From JAXGQD01 sp040766665 (GTDB taxonomy: Bacteria > Bacillota > Clostridia > Saccharofermentanales > Fastidiosipilaceae), in contig JAXGQD010000003.1 in the NCBI GenBank assembly GCA_040766665.1, positions 124,001 through 188,000 on the forward strand: a stretch of DNA of 64,000 nt, read 5' to 3'. The notes beneath the pieces are model-generated. The model did not search any database and was not told where the DNA came from. It saw only the letters and a program-made list of their open reading frames with translations. The position numbers and the translations under genes were made by a program. Positions 28,983-38,585 of this stretch are shown in pieces; position 1 is the stretch's first letter; the number at the start of each line of letters is the position of its first letter.

Positions 28983-29754
28983 TTGCAAACCTCTTTTCTC
29001 GCTTGATGACTTCTTTGGCTAGTTGATGGTAGGCTTCGGCACCTTTGGAGCGCTTATCGTAAAGATTGATACTCTGCCCGTAACTGGGAGCCTCGCTCAG
29101 TCTGACATTTCTGGGGATCACCGTTTTAAAGACCATATCGCCAAAGAAGTTACGCACCTCTTTTTCAACCTGCTGTGCCAACTGTGTTCGTCCGTCGGAC
29201 ATCGTCATGACGACACCGTAAATTTTCAGTTCAGGATTGAGCCCATTCTTCACGGAGTTAACCGTTTCCACCAGTTGACTCACCCCTTCCAGCGCATAGT
29301 ATTCAGCCTGAATAGGAATGATGAGGCCATCGACCGCTACTAAAGCGTTCAATGTCAGTAATCCCAATGAAGGTGGGCAATCAATCAAAAGGAAATCATA
29401 GGGGGTTTGCATCTCTGACAAAGCCGTTTTCAGTTTGAACTCACGTTCGCTCATGGCGGCCAGTTCCACCTCTCCTCCGGCTAAATCGATATTGCCCGGA
29501 GCAAGGCTTAAATTGTTCTGTTCCGTCTTCACGATGACTTCATCGGGTGAAACGCCATTGATTAATATGTCGTAGCAGCTTGATTCTAGATTATTTTTAT
29601 CAATACCCAAGCCCGAACTGGCATTACCTTGTGGATCCATGTCAAATAATAGGCAGCGTTTACCGCGTAGTGCCAAGTAAGCAGCCAGATTGATGCTCGT
29701 TGTGGTTTTGCCTACACCGCCTTTTTGGTTCACTATCGCCAATTTTATTGCCAT
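28972..29754 (-). CDS. parA: Chromosome-partitioning ATPase ParA/Soj
   Basis: 260 residues from ATG 29754, preceded by AGAGGTG; a longer open frame upstream lacks a ribosome site. The deviant Walker A is QKGGVGKTTT (near residue 10), A' is FDMDPQGNAS, and Walker B is DFLLIDCPPSLG. This is the Soj type without an N-terminal regulatory domain. It binds DNA nonspecifically in its ATP form and is stimulated by ParB, aiding origin segregation and modulating DnaA. A possible extended -10 (TGATAGAAT on the minus strand, at 29789-29797) lies upstream. Confidence 0.95.
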   Translation of the reverse strand: MAIKLAIVNQKGGVGKTTTSINLAAYLALRGKRCLLFDMDPQGNASSGLGIDKNNLESSCYDILINGVSPDEVIVKTEQNNLSLAPGNIDLAGGEVELAAMSEREFKLKTALSEMQTPYDFLLIDCPPSLGLLTLNALVAVDGLIIPIQAEYYALEGVSQLVETVNSVKNGLNPELKIYGVVMTMSDGRTQLAQQVEKEVRNFFGDMVFKTVIPRNVRLSEAPSYGQSINLYDKRSKGAEAYHQLAKEVIKREKRFANDR

Positions 29755-29880
29755 AAACACCTCTTTTTCGCCCAATAATCTGTTGCCTATTCTATCACAG
29801 GCATTATTTTGCGAGATTAGCATATTCCTACAATCATATTTCAGGCATGACGTTGTAAAATTTCGCAAAAACTCTGAAAT

Positions 29881-29896
29881 TGTTTCACGTGAAACA
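29881..29896. promoter_or_regulatory. parS site 1
   Basis: TGTTTCACGTGAAACA, an exact match to the palindromic parS consensus bound by Spo0J/ParB. It lies between parA and gyrB. Confidence 0.95.
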
Positions 29897-29927
29897 AAAT
29901 GATTCGGGTTTGTGTGTGAATTGATAT

Positions 29928-29943
29928 TGTTTCACGTGAAACA
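29928..29943. promoter_or_regulatory. parS site 2
   Basis: A second exact TGTTTCACGTGAAACA, 31 bases from the first. Its last three bases overlap the arm of the gyrB terminator hairpin. Confidence 0.95.
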
Positions 29944-29971
29944 AAACGCCTGGTTATACCAGGCGTTTTGT
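29941..29971 (-). terminator. Terminator hairpin after gyrB
   Basis: Perfect 13-bp stem ACAAAACGCCTGG (29941-29953) / CCAGGCGTTTTGT (29959-29971) with a 5-nt loop, followed on the minus strand by TTTTGTTTC formed by the stem end and parS site 2. It lies about 60 bases after the gyrB stop. Confidence 0.75.
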
Positions 29972-30028
29972 TCACATAATTAATTCGTGATTTGGATTTG
30001 GGCTATAACTTCATTATGCAGGAACTGC

Positions 30029-32104
30029 TTAGAAATCTAAGTGAGCATACTGGGCATTTTCTTGGATAAATTCCCTACGCGGCTCTACTTTATCTCCCAT
30101 GAGTAAAGATATGGTCTCATCGGTATCCTGTGCTTCTTCGACTTCCACTTTTAAAAGACGACGCGTGGCAGGATTCATCGTGGTTTCCCAGAGTTGTTCC
30201 GCACTCATTTCGCCAAGACCCTTGTATCTTTGAATTTTGGGCTCTTTACCGGGGCGCTCGGCTCTGATCTTGTTCGCATCCTCATCCGTGTAGGCATAAA
30301 CTTCTTCTTTATCAAAAGTCAGTTTGTAAAGCGGCGGGCAAGCTATAAACACGTGACCTTCATCCACCAAGGGTTTCATATGGCGGTAGAAAAAGGTTAA
30401 AAGTAAGGTTCTGATATGCGCACCATCCACGTCCGCATCCGCCATGATAATGACTTTGCCGTAGCGCAACTTGCTTAAATCGAATTCATTACCGATACCG
30501 GCACCTAAAGCCATCACCACCGGCGAAAGCTTTTCATTGCCATAGACCTTATCTACGCGCGCCCGCTCAACATTCAGCATCTTACCCCATAAAGGTAAAA
30601 TGGCTTGATACTTGCGCTCGCGCCCGTTCTTGGCTGAACCACCTGCTGAATCTCCTTCAACGATAAAGATCTCACAGTAAGTTGGGTCATTTTCCTGGCA
30701 GTCCGCCAGTTTTCCAGGTAGAGAAACGCTGTCAAACGTAGTCTTGCGTCTCGTTAATTCGCGCGCTTTCTTTGCGGCATCGCGGGCACGGGCTGCTGAG
30801 GTGCATTTTTCCATAATCACTTTGGCAACTACAGGATTCTCTTCCAGGAAGGAGGCGAGCTTTTCGCCCACGGCGGATTCCACCTGTGTGCGGGTTTCTG
30901 AGTTGCCTAATTTGGATTTAGTCTGTCCTTCAAACTGGGGTTCAGGCAGCTTCACTGAAATAATGGCGCTGAGACCTTCTCGCACGTCTTCACCCTGAAA
31001 GTTTTTATCTGTCTTGCTCAGGAAGTTGTATTTTCTTGCATAGTCGTTCATCACCTTGGTTAACGCGGACTTAAAGCCGGTGAGGTGAGTGCCGCCTTCC
31101 ACCGTGGCGATGTTGTTGGCATAGGAATAAACATTCTCTATATATGAGTTGTTGTATTGTATCGCGACCTCAACAAAACTCTCGCCCTGCCTGCTGGCAA
31201 TATAAATGGGAGGGTTGTGAAGGGCTTCACGATGTTTATTGATGTATTCGACAAATGAAACAATACCACCGTCATAATGTAGGGTTTTTTCGACGGAAGG
31301 TTCTTCGCGGGCATCGACCAGTTTAATTGTCACTTCCTTATTTAGGAAAGCCATTTCGCGATAGCGGGTAATCATGGCATTGAAGTCAAAATGCGTATCA
31401 GGGAACATCTCCGGATCGGGCGTAAAGACAGTCTTCGTTCCGGTATCCTGTATATCGCAAATACCGATTTCTTCCAAAGGGACGGTGGTTTGCCCTTTTT
31501 CAAAGGCAATACGGTAAATGGTCCCATCTCGTTTGACGCAGACTTCAAAGTGTGAGGAGAGGGCATTGACCACCGAAGCACCGACGCCGTGCAAACCACC
31601 GGAGACGCTGTAGGCACCGCCGCCGAACTTTCCACCGGCATGCAACATGGTGTGTACGACTTCAACCGTCGGAATACCCATCTTGGGGTGTATGCCAACC
31701 GGAATACCGCTGCCGTCATCGACTACGGTGACTGAGCCATCGCTGTTTAATGTTACGGTAATCAGGTCACAGCGACCGGCCAAAGCCTCGTCAACGGAGT
31801 TGGCCACAATTTCATAAACCAAATGGTGCAAGCCGCGCAGAGTTGTATCGCCGATATACATGCCCGGTCTTTTACGCACTGCTTCCAGACCTTCCAGTAC
31901 TTGAATATCACCTTCTGAATAAGCCTCATTGTTATGCGTATCAAATTGATCCTGGCCATCTGTATTCAGCAATTCTTCCTGAAAATCGTCATCCAGCAGG
32001 GCATGAGGATTCGCCGCCGCGTTTTGTAAGACCTCATCGCTTTCTTCCACTTCTCCGAGAATATCAAGCATGGTCTTCTTGTTTTCTTGTTTCTTATCGT
32101 TCAT
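30029..32104 (-). CDS. gyrB: DNA gyrase subunit B
   Basis: 691 residues from ATG 32104, with AAGGA seven bases upstream. GHKL ATPase motifs: NSVDEALAG, VDDGSGIPVGIHPKMG, GLHGVGASVVNALS; TOPRIM motifs: EGDSAGGSA and the DADVDGAHI metal site; C-terminal QRYKGLGEM. This is the ATPase and cleavage partner of GyrA, introducing negative supercoils. Before the usual N-terminus (VLEGLEAVRKRPGMYIG) there is an unusual extension of about 55 residues rich in Asp/Glu/Asn (EVEESDEV...LLDDDFQEELLNTDGQDQF). gyrA is not in this window. The gene ends in a terminator next to parS. Confidence 0.96.
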   Translation of the reverse strand: MNDKKQENKKTMLDILGEVEESDEVLQNAAANPHALLDDDFQEELLNTDGQDQFDTHNNEAYSEGDIQVLEGLEAVRKRPGMYIGDTTLRGLHHLVYEIVANSVDEALAGRCDLITVTLNSDGSVTVVDDGSGIPVGIHPKMGIPTVEVVHTMLHAGGKFGGGAYSVSGGLHGVGASVVNALSSHFEVCVKRDGTIYRIAFEKGQTTVPLEEIGICDIQDTGTKTVFTPDPEMFPDTHFDFNAMITRYREMAFLNKEVTIKLVDAREEPSVEKTLHYDGGIVSFVEYINKHREALHNPPIYIASRQGESFVEVAIQYNNSYIENVYSYANNIATVEGGTHLTGFKSALTKVMNDYARKYNFLSKTDKNFQGEDVREGLSAIISVKLPEPQFEGQTKSKLGNSETRTQVESAVGEKLASFLEENPVVAKVIMEKCTSAARARDAAKKARELTRRKTTFDSVSLPGKLADCQENDPTYCEIFIVEGDSAGGSAKNGRERKYQAILPLWGKMLNVERARVDKVYGNEKLSPVVMALGAGIGNEFDLSKLRYGKVIIMADADVDGAHIRTLLLTFFYRHMKPLVDEGHVFIACPPLYKLTFDKEEVYAYTDEDANKIRAERPGKEPKIQRYKGLGEMSAEQLWETTMNPATRRLLKVEVEEAQDTDETISLLMGDKVEPRREFIQENAQYAHLDF

Positions 32105-32153
32105 AGTTTCCTTTCGCGTCAGCGATTGTCTACGCATGTAGTCTAGTCGTTCA

Positions 32154-32414
32154 TTAAGTATGCAAATAGCGATTATTTGCCATTCTCTGGCGCAGCACAT
32201 CGGAGGATAGAGGGGAGAGGAATACTTTTTCGCCTGTCAAAACCACCGAAAGCGGTAATGAACCGGGAATGGTCTCCAAAAAGCCTTCTTGTTCCGCTTT
32301 TCTCAAAAAAGCAAGACTGACGACAGCTGAAGACTCACTTAGGGCATCAAAATCAAAGATTCCTAAGATGGTTTTATCGCTCAGCGTACATTCTCCGCCA
32401 ATATGCACATACAT
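32154..32414 (-). CDS. remB: RemB-like DUF370 protein
   Basis: 86 residues starting MYVHIGGECTLSDKTILGIFDFD, the characteristic opening of the DUF370 family (Bacillus YaaB/RemB, small DNA-binding regulators related to RemA). It sits between recF and gyrB as in Bacillus and many Clostridia, starting 7 bases after the recF stop. Its exact role here is unknown. Confidence 0.85.
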   Translation of the reverse strand: MYVHIGGECTLSDKTILGIFDFDALSESSAVVSLAFLRKAEQEGFLETIPGSLPLSVVLTGEKVFLSPLSSDVLRQRMANNRYLHT

Positions 32415-32421
32415 GCATATA

Positions 32422-33612
32422 TTATACCATTTCTACCTGGTTTCGGCTCACTTTAAAGGTACTGCTGCCTTTGTCGGCCAGTACCTGGCGCAGTTTTTCA
32501 TGCACCTCGTCGACGTCTGTGCAGCTGATAAAAACCTGGGCATCACCCAAACTGTTGAGCAAAGCTAAGCGGCGATTCTCATCCAATTCCGGCAAAACAT
32601 CATCTAAAAGAAGCACCGGTGTTTGGCCACTCATTTCTTTCAATAAATAGAGTTCTGCCAGTTTCAGGGCGAGTACCGCCGTGCGTTGTTGACCCTGAGA
32701 TCCGAATGAACGCAAGAGCTTATCATCCAGGTTAAAACTTAAGTCATCACGATGCGGACCGGAAGATGTGGAACCGCGAAAGATGTCTTCTGACTCATGT
32801 TTCAATAAAATTTGCGCATATCGCTCTTCAATAGCGGCAATGGAACTGTCTTTGTCGATGCCGCTGATAGATTCGTAGCGCAGGACCAGGTTTTCATGGC
32901 CCGAGGAAATTTCTGCGTGGTAACGTTTGGCCTGTTCTGCGAGAATGGCGGTATACTTTAGCCTTTGAAAAATAATTTCTGCGGCATAACGGATTAGTTG
33001 ATCGTTCCAAACCGAGAGTTGAGCGGCAAAATGAGGTGCTGCAGTAAAAGTCGTTTTTTGCTCTTCTTTAATCTGCTTTAAAAGACGGTTTCTCTGTGTC
33101 AACACATTACTATAGAGTTGCAGGGAAGAGAAGTAGTGGCGATTCACCTGAGATATCAGCAGATCTAAAAAACGGCGTCTGCCTTGCGGGCTGTCTTTAA
33201 TCAGCATGATGTCTTCCGGGGCAAAAATCACGGCATTAAATAAGCCCATCATTTCCGCCACCCGGTCCAGTTTAACGCCGTTGTGCCTGATGACACGTGT
33301 ATTCCTACTGCGCTCTGCGACGCCACTCTGCGCCTCGTAATAGGCAATTTCCAGACTTTCTTCAAAGTCATTCTTCTCAGGATTCACCACATAATCTAAT
33401 GAAACAAGATATTCATTTCTGTTGTAATGAATCAATTCTTTATCTTTGGAGGTTTTATGTGAACGCGCGCAAGTACAAAGGAAAATAGCCTCTAAAAGCG
33501 TCGTTTTTCCTTGTCCGTTTTCTCCGCTAATGACATTAACACCGGGGTTAAAAGTCAGTGAACAGCTTTCATAGTTCCTGAATTGGTGCAGGCTAAGCTC
33601 GCGAACTTCCAT
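32422..33612 (-). CDS. recF: DNA replication and repair protein RecF
   Basis: 396 residues. SMC-like ATPase head: LSLHQFRNYESCSLTFNPGVN, Walker A SGENGQGKTTLLEAI, signature region FGSQGQQRTAVLALKLAE, Walker B PVLLLDDVLPELD. It helps load RecA at gapped DNA. It follows dnaN by 22 bases; the small S4-domain gene (yaaA) often found between dnaN and recF is absent. Confidence 0.95.
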   Translation of the reverse strand: MEVRELSLHQFRNYESCSLTFNPGVNVISGENGQGKTTLLEAIFLCTCARSHKTSKDKELIHYNRNEYLVSLDYVVNPEKNDFEESLEIAYYEAQSGVAERSRNTRVIRHNGVKLDRVAEMMGLFNAVIFAPEDIMLIKDSPQGRRRFLDLLISQVNRHYFSSLQLYSNVLTQRNRLLKQIKEEQKTTFTAAPHFAAQLSVWNDQLIRYAAEIIFQRLKYTAILAEQAKRYHAEISSGHENLVLRYESISGIDKDSSIAAIEERYAQILLKHESEDIFRGSTSSGPHRDDLSFNLDDKLLRSFGSQGQQRTAVLALKLAELYLLKEMSGQTPVLLLDDVLPELDENRRLALLNSLGDAQVFISCTDVDEVHEKLRQVLADKGSSTFKVSRNQVEMV

Positions 33613-33634
33613 GACTTATGCACTTCATTCCCAA

Positions 33635-34750
33635 TTAAAATTTGCGTAAGGGAAGGATTAAGTATGCGAAGCCGTCACCTTCCTCCGGTTCAATGACACA
33701 GGGGCCCACAGCACCGGTAAAGTTTAGTTTAATTCTTTCATCGTCGATAGCCTTCAATGCATCCATCACTAGACGGGGATTAAAATCGGAAGAAATCGCT
33801 TCACCTTCCAACTTAATTTTCAGTTCTTCCATAAAACTGCCGCGCACTGAGTCAATGCTGAGTTGCAGACTTTCATCATCCATACTTTGCAGAGAAACAG
33901 GGAAGCGGTTGTCTTCCAATGACACCATCAGGAAGGCGCGTTCAAATGCGCTTAGCAATTCCTGGGTTTCGACATGCATCACACTCTGGCTGTTTTTCGG
34001 CAAAATCTTCGTATGATCCATGAACTCGCCTTGAATTAAACCGGAAATCAGATGCACATTACCCATATCAAACATGATGTGATTAGATGTGGCCAATACA
34101 GTCATCAATTCTTTTTCACGTAACAAACTGACCAATTCTTTCAAAGTTTTTCCATGAATAATGAATTTGATCGTTGGCCATACTTCACTTTCTTCATCTC
34201 GATCGACGGTATAAAGAGCAAGTCTGAAACCATCAATAGCCACCATAGAGGCTTTATCCGTAGTACAGCTAAGCAGCGCACCATTGAGGTTTGGTCTGGC
34301 AGAATCCGTACTGACGGCAAAAACCGTTTTATTAATCATTTCCTTCAGCACAGACTGTTTAATGATGACTTTCTCCGCTTTTTCGATATCCACATCAGGA
34401 AGTTTGGGGAAGGATTCTGCTTCCATGACTTTCAATTTAAATGAACTGCGACCAGCGCTGAGCTCAATCAAACCTTCTTGTTTTTGACTAAAGACCACCA
34501 TGCCGTCCGGCAGTTTGCGTACGACTTCATTGATGAGTTTCGCATTGATGACCAAGCGTCCGGGTTCAGTGACTTCTGCCATGCAACTGACACGAATGCC
34601 GATTTGTGTATCATAACCGGTTAGAACGAGCTCATTATCCGCTTCTATCAGGATACCTTCCAAGATAGCCATGGTTGATCGTTGCGACACTGCACGCTGA
34701 CAGCTGCTGACCGCTTCCAATAAATCATTCTTCGCACATAAAAATCTCAT
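33635..34750 (-). CDS. dnaN: DNA polymerase III beta sliding clamp
   Basis: 371 residues from ATG 34750, chosen for its AAAGGAG site; an upstream TTG frame would add 15 poor residues. N-terminus MRFLCAKNDLLEAVSSCQRAVSQRSTMAILEGILIEA is classical, as are the three repeated clamp folds and the C-terminal FAYLILPLR. The ring encircles DNA and tethers the polymerase. It is separated from dnaA by the origin region. Confidence 0.96.
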   Translation of the reverse strand: MRFLCAKNDLLEAVSSCQRAVSQRSTMAILEGILIEADNELVLTGYDTQIGIRVSCMAEVTEPGRLVINAKLINEVVRKLPDGMVVFSQKQEGLIELSAGRSSFKLKVMEAESFPKLPDVDIEKAEKVIIKQSVLKEMINKTVFAVSTDSARPNLNGALLSCTTDKASMVAIDGFRLALYTVDRDEESEVWPTIKFIIHGKTLKELVSLLREKELMTVLATSNHIMFDMGNVHLISGLIQGEFMDHTKILPKNSQSVMHVETQELLSAFERAFLMVSLEDNRFPVSLQSMDDESLQLSIDSVRGSFMEELKIKLEGEAISSDFNPRLVMDALKAIDDERIKLNFTGAVGPCVIEPEEGDGFAYLILPLRKF

Positions 34751-34843
34751 TTTTTCTCCTTTACGATGCACCACTTGCTGTCGTGCTCGATACATATATT
34801 AAATAGTCTATTTAGTAGTCTTATTATTATGTCCTGTTCATAA

Positions 34844-35019
34844 TGTGCTTAAGTCTGCAAAGCGCAAGGTTTCAGCATTTATGATGTTTTCCGTATGTGT
34901 TTAAGTCGCCTTTTTATGTCAGTTGTTTTGTGTTTAAGATGTTCTTTCTGTGTTTAAGTTCTTTATCCACTTTTTATCCACTCTTAAAGTAAACACAAAT
35001 ACACTTTTTTTGTGGATAA
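34844..35019. other. Probable oriC segment between dnaA and dnaN
   Basis: A+T-rich spacer with three DnaA boxes: TTATCCACT at 34963-34971 and 34974-34982 (plus strand) and TTATCCACA at 35011-35019 (minus strand). Next to them TGTGTTTAAG occurs three times (34896, 34929, 34949), plus TGTGCTTAAG at 34844. The dnaA-dnaN spacer is a standard origin site in Bacillota, and gene direction switches near here. The spacer upstream of dnaA (36376-36652) shows no clear boxes. Confidence 0.75.
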
Positions 35020-35041
35020 AGAGAGTCGAATATTTTCTAAT

Positions 35042-36375
35042 CTATAATGAAATGCGCTTTTTTAATTCTTCAATTTCATCAGAAAAGGGCAATTCTTTTT
35101 CTCTCACTATTATATCAATTTTCTTACAGGCACTTCTTGCAGTGGTGTGATCTTTTTTTCCGAAATATTCGGAAATTTTACCCAATGTCATATCTAAAAT
35201 ATTTCTAAAAAAGTACATGGCGATCATGCGGGGATAGGCGATGTTTTATCGCGGCGGGGAGACATGATGTCGTCATGGGAAATATTGTAATAAGCGCAAA
35301 TCACATTGATGATCGTCTCAGGCGTCACGTTTTTCGTGCCTTGAGGATTAATCATGTCATGTAAGACCTGTTGGGCCATGGCCAGCGTTACTTCGCCTTG
35401 TAATTGGGAGTAGGCCAATACTTTCTTAAAAGCTCCTTCGAGCTCTCGTACATTAGAAGAAATATTCTCCGCAATATAAGCCAAGACTTCGTCCGGAAAC
35501 TCCACATGGTTTGTGGAAGCCATATTGCGTAAAATGGCTACGCGCGTCTCATAGTCCGGTGCCTGAATGTCAACCAGGACACCACTGGAGAAACGCGTAA
35601 TCAATCGCTTTTCCAGGGCGTTGAGTTGTGTCGGCGGTTTATCACAAGTCAACACAATCTGGCTACCGCGCTCATAGAGCGCATTAAAAGTGTGGAAAAA
35701 CTCTTCCTGCGTGCCCTCTTTATTCTCCAAAAATTGGATGTCGTCGATCAATAGGAAATCGCAATTACGATACTTTTTTCTGAATGGTTCGAAAGACTTG
35801 GCTGAAAGACTGGAAATAAACTCATTCAGAAAGGTCTCGCATTGCGTGTAAACCACCCTCTTTTCCGGATGTACATCGAGGATTTCGTTGCCGATGGCTT
35901 GTAGCAAATGCGTTTTTCCTAAGCCGGAACCTCCGTAGAGAAAGAGCGGATTAAACATGTTTTTCGATTTACCACTGGATTCGGGCAATTTGGCGACGGA
36001 AAAACAGACACTGTAAGCAAAGTTATTGCCGGTGCCGACCACAAAACTGTCGAAATTGAGAGAAGGATTCAGATTATTGCCGGATTCCTCGTCTTTGGCA
36101 GGAGCTACACTTTTTCGTACGCGTGTTTTTGGCAAAACAAAACGCACCTTCAAACGTGACGGCGAAGCGTTTTTCAAAGCTTCTTCCACGGTTTTGGTCT
36201 GATGCTCACAAAAAGACAGATGCATGCTGTCTTTGCACTCCAACTCGAGGAATGCACCATCCACCTCCAGCGGACGGAGAGGTTTGTAAATCGTGTTGTA
36301 ATCGACGCTCGAGACAGAATTTTTGATAAACTCTAACGTCTTATCCCAGATGACTTCAAATTCCACTGCAATCAA
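35042..36375 (-). CDS. dnaA: Replication initiator DnaA (frame broken once)
   Basis: About 444 residues. Start is TTG 36375, with AAGGGGGA closely upstream; GTG 36366 is an alternative. Domain I (WDKTLEFIKNSVS) is followed by a variable linker, then AAA domain III with NPLFLYGGSGLGKTHLLQAIG (Walker A) and FLLIDDIQFLENK (Walker B). The frame ends at 35224 after MSPRRDKTSPIPA, yet domain IV continues in another frame as MIAMYFFRN...FGKKDHTTARSACKKI to 35042. Lengthening the T-run at 35244-35247 by one base gives RRDKNIAYPRMIAMY, exactly the family sequence. Since DnaA is essential and domain IV binds the DnaA boxes, a base-calling error is far more likely than a real break. Confidence 0.93.
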
Positions 36376-36420
36376 GGTCCCCCTTCTAATGACACCTTTT
36401 GGTAATGAAAAGGTAATGGT

Positions 36421-36450
36421 ATTCTAACAGAAGAAAAGCTTTAATAAAAC
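36421..36450 (-). promoter_or_regulatory. Possible dnaA promoter
   Basis: On the minus strand an extended -10 TGTTAGAAT (core 36426-36421) with a weak TTTTAT 17 bases upstream, about 45 bases before the dnaA start. Confidence 0.4.
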
Positions 36451-36652
36451 CTAAGAAAAAGCTGGCAAAAGGCTCTGTTAAAGGGTTTTAGTACATCACT
36501 ATCTGAGACTAAAAAAGTAGAAAATTGACTCAGAGCCGTGGAAAAGGACTTGCTTTTGCCGAGAAAAATTACGAAATATGCGTCATAAATAGGGAAGAGG
36601 GCAACAATTACACGCTATCCCTCTGCTATCGCAGTACAGAAAGGTTGTTCAT

Positions 36653-38513
36653 ATGCCGGAGAAGAAGAATAAAGAGACAAAGAAATCTAAAAGCAAAAAA
36701 ACGCAGCAGAAAGAAACACAGGATAATAAGAGCGTTGCCTTGCGCAAAGACATTCCTGTCGACATGACCTGGGACTTAAATCTGATTTATGCGGATGATA
36801 AGACTTGGGAGAAAGCTTTCAAAGCTTATGCTGAGAGCCTCGAACAAGTGGAATCTCCTGCAGGCAAATTGGCGAAAAGCGGCAAGTATCTGCTACAGGC
36901 TTGTGAGTACTATGAAAAACTATCCAGGCCTTTGGAGAAACTCTACAGTTACGCACATATGATGCATGACAGCGACACGGCGGACAGTAAATACACCGCC
37001 ATGCAGCAGCGCACAAAATTTAATCACCAAGTTTGCGGCCAAAATCGCCTTTTTTAAACCGGAGCTAAATGTCTTAGCGGATGAAAAGCTGGCGAAGTTT
37101 TTTGCCGCTGTACCGCAGTTGGAAGACTATCGCCATCTCATCGAAGAGACGCGTCTGGCCAAAGCCCATACGCTTTCACAGGCTGAAGAACTTTTGCTGG
37201 CTAAAGGTGGACGGGTATTCCATGCCTCTGCCCAGAGTTATTCGATGCTCAGTGATGCTGACCTGCTTTACCCGGACATCGAAGATGAGCAGGGCGAAAA
37301 AGTGGAGCTGACCGACGGGCGCTTCGGGCGCTTTTTGGAGAGCCGCGAGCGCAAGGTGAGGGAAGCCGCCTTTAATGCGGTGTATGAGACCTATAAACAG
37401 TTCAAGAATACTTTTGCCTCTCTCTTGGGTAACAATGTGCAGTCACAGAATTATCTGGCTGAGGTGCGCGGCTATAAAACAGCCCGTGAAGCGGCCTTGT
37501 TTAATAACTCTATTCCTGAGAAGGTCTATGAGAATTTGGTCAAAACCGTGCGTAAAAATCTGCCGCTTTTGCATCGCTACGTGGCGCTGCGTAAAAAAAT
37601 GCTCAAGCTCGACAGCCTGCATTCTTACGATCTTTACACCCCCTTGACTGAGGCGGATGTGAAAATCACTTACAAAGAAGCGCAGGAGATTACGTTAAAA
37701 GCGCTGGCGCCACTAGGCAAAGATTACCTGAGTATCATCGAGCGGGCTTTCAATGAGCGTTGGATCGATGTTCTGGAGAATAAGGGCAAAAGATCCGGCG
37801 CCTATTCCGGCGGTTCCTATGACACGGCACCTTATATTTTATTGAACTGGCAGGATAACCTGGATAATCTCTTCACCCTGGTACACGAGTTGGGCCACAG
37901 CGTGCATTCCTATCTCTCACGCCAAAACCAGCCCTATATTTACGGGGATTACAGCATCTTTCTAGCGGAAATCGCCTCGACCACTAATGAGAACTTACTA
38001 ACAGCCTACCTCTTGGAAAAAGAAGCGGATCCCAAGTTACGCCTACACTACATCAACCACTATCTGGACGGCTTCAAAGGCACGGTTTTCCGCCAGACCC
38101 AGTTTGCCGAGTTTGAGCAGTTGGTGCATGCCTCAGATCAAAAAGGGACGGCCTTGACCGCGGATTTCCTTTGTTCTGAGTATGGCAAAATGAATCGCGA
38201 ATATTATGGAGAAGCACTGACCTTCGATGAGGGCATTTCCTACGAGTGGGCCAGAATCCCGCATTTTTACTACAACTTCTATGTCTACCAATACGCAACC
38301 GGGTTTTCGGCGGCGACCGCTTTCTCACAATCCATCTTGAGCGGGCAAAAGTCAGCCGTCGACAAATACCTGGGCTACCTCAAAGCCGGCAATTCGGATT
38401 ACCCCTTGAACGTGTTGAAAAAGGCGGGGTTGGATATGTCCAAACCGAAGCCGATTGAAATGGCGATGGAGAGTTTTGCCAAGTATCTGGACATGCTGGA
38501 AGCTTCAATTTAG
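36653..38513 (+). CDS. pepF: Oligoendopeptidase F (frame broken once)
   Basis: About 619 residues, near the usual 600 plus a basic Lys-rich N-terminal extension (residues 1-30). The M3B zinc site is HELGHSVHSY around residue 420, followed by IFLAEIASTTNENLL with the third ligand. The first frame ends at 37057; the second carries the rest. Shortening the A-run at 37015-37018 by one restores TAMQQRTNLITKFAAKIAFF, the expected sequence. It cleaves oligopeptides in the cytosol. The gene points away from dnaA, so the 36376-36652 spacer must hold promoters for both. Confidence 0.88.
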
Positions 38514-38585
38514 GAGCGAAGAAAACGTGGATTAATAAAATTCCGCTACAGACTTGCTAGGGACAACAGAGAAAGAGGAGTTTTC

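Noticed and set aside
36653..38513. Programmed frameshift in pepF
   Set aside because: No slippery heptamer with downstream structure is seen, and the break matches the same one-base homopolymer pattern as the other split genes.
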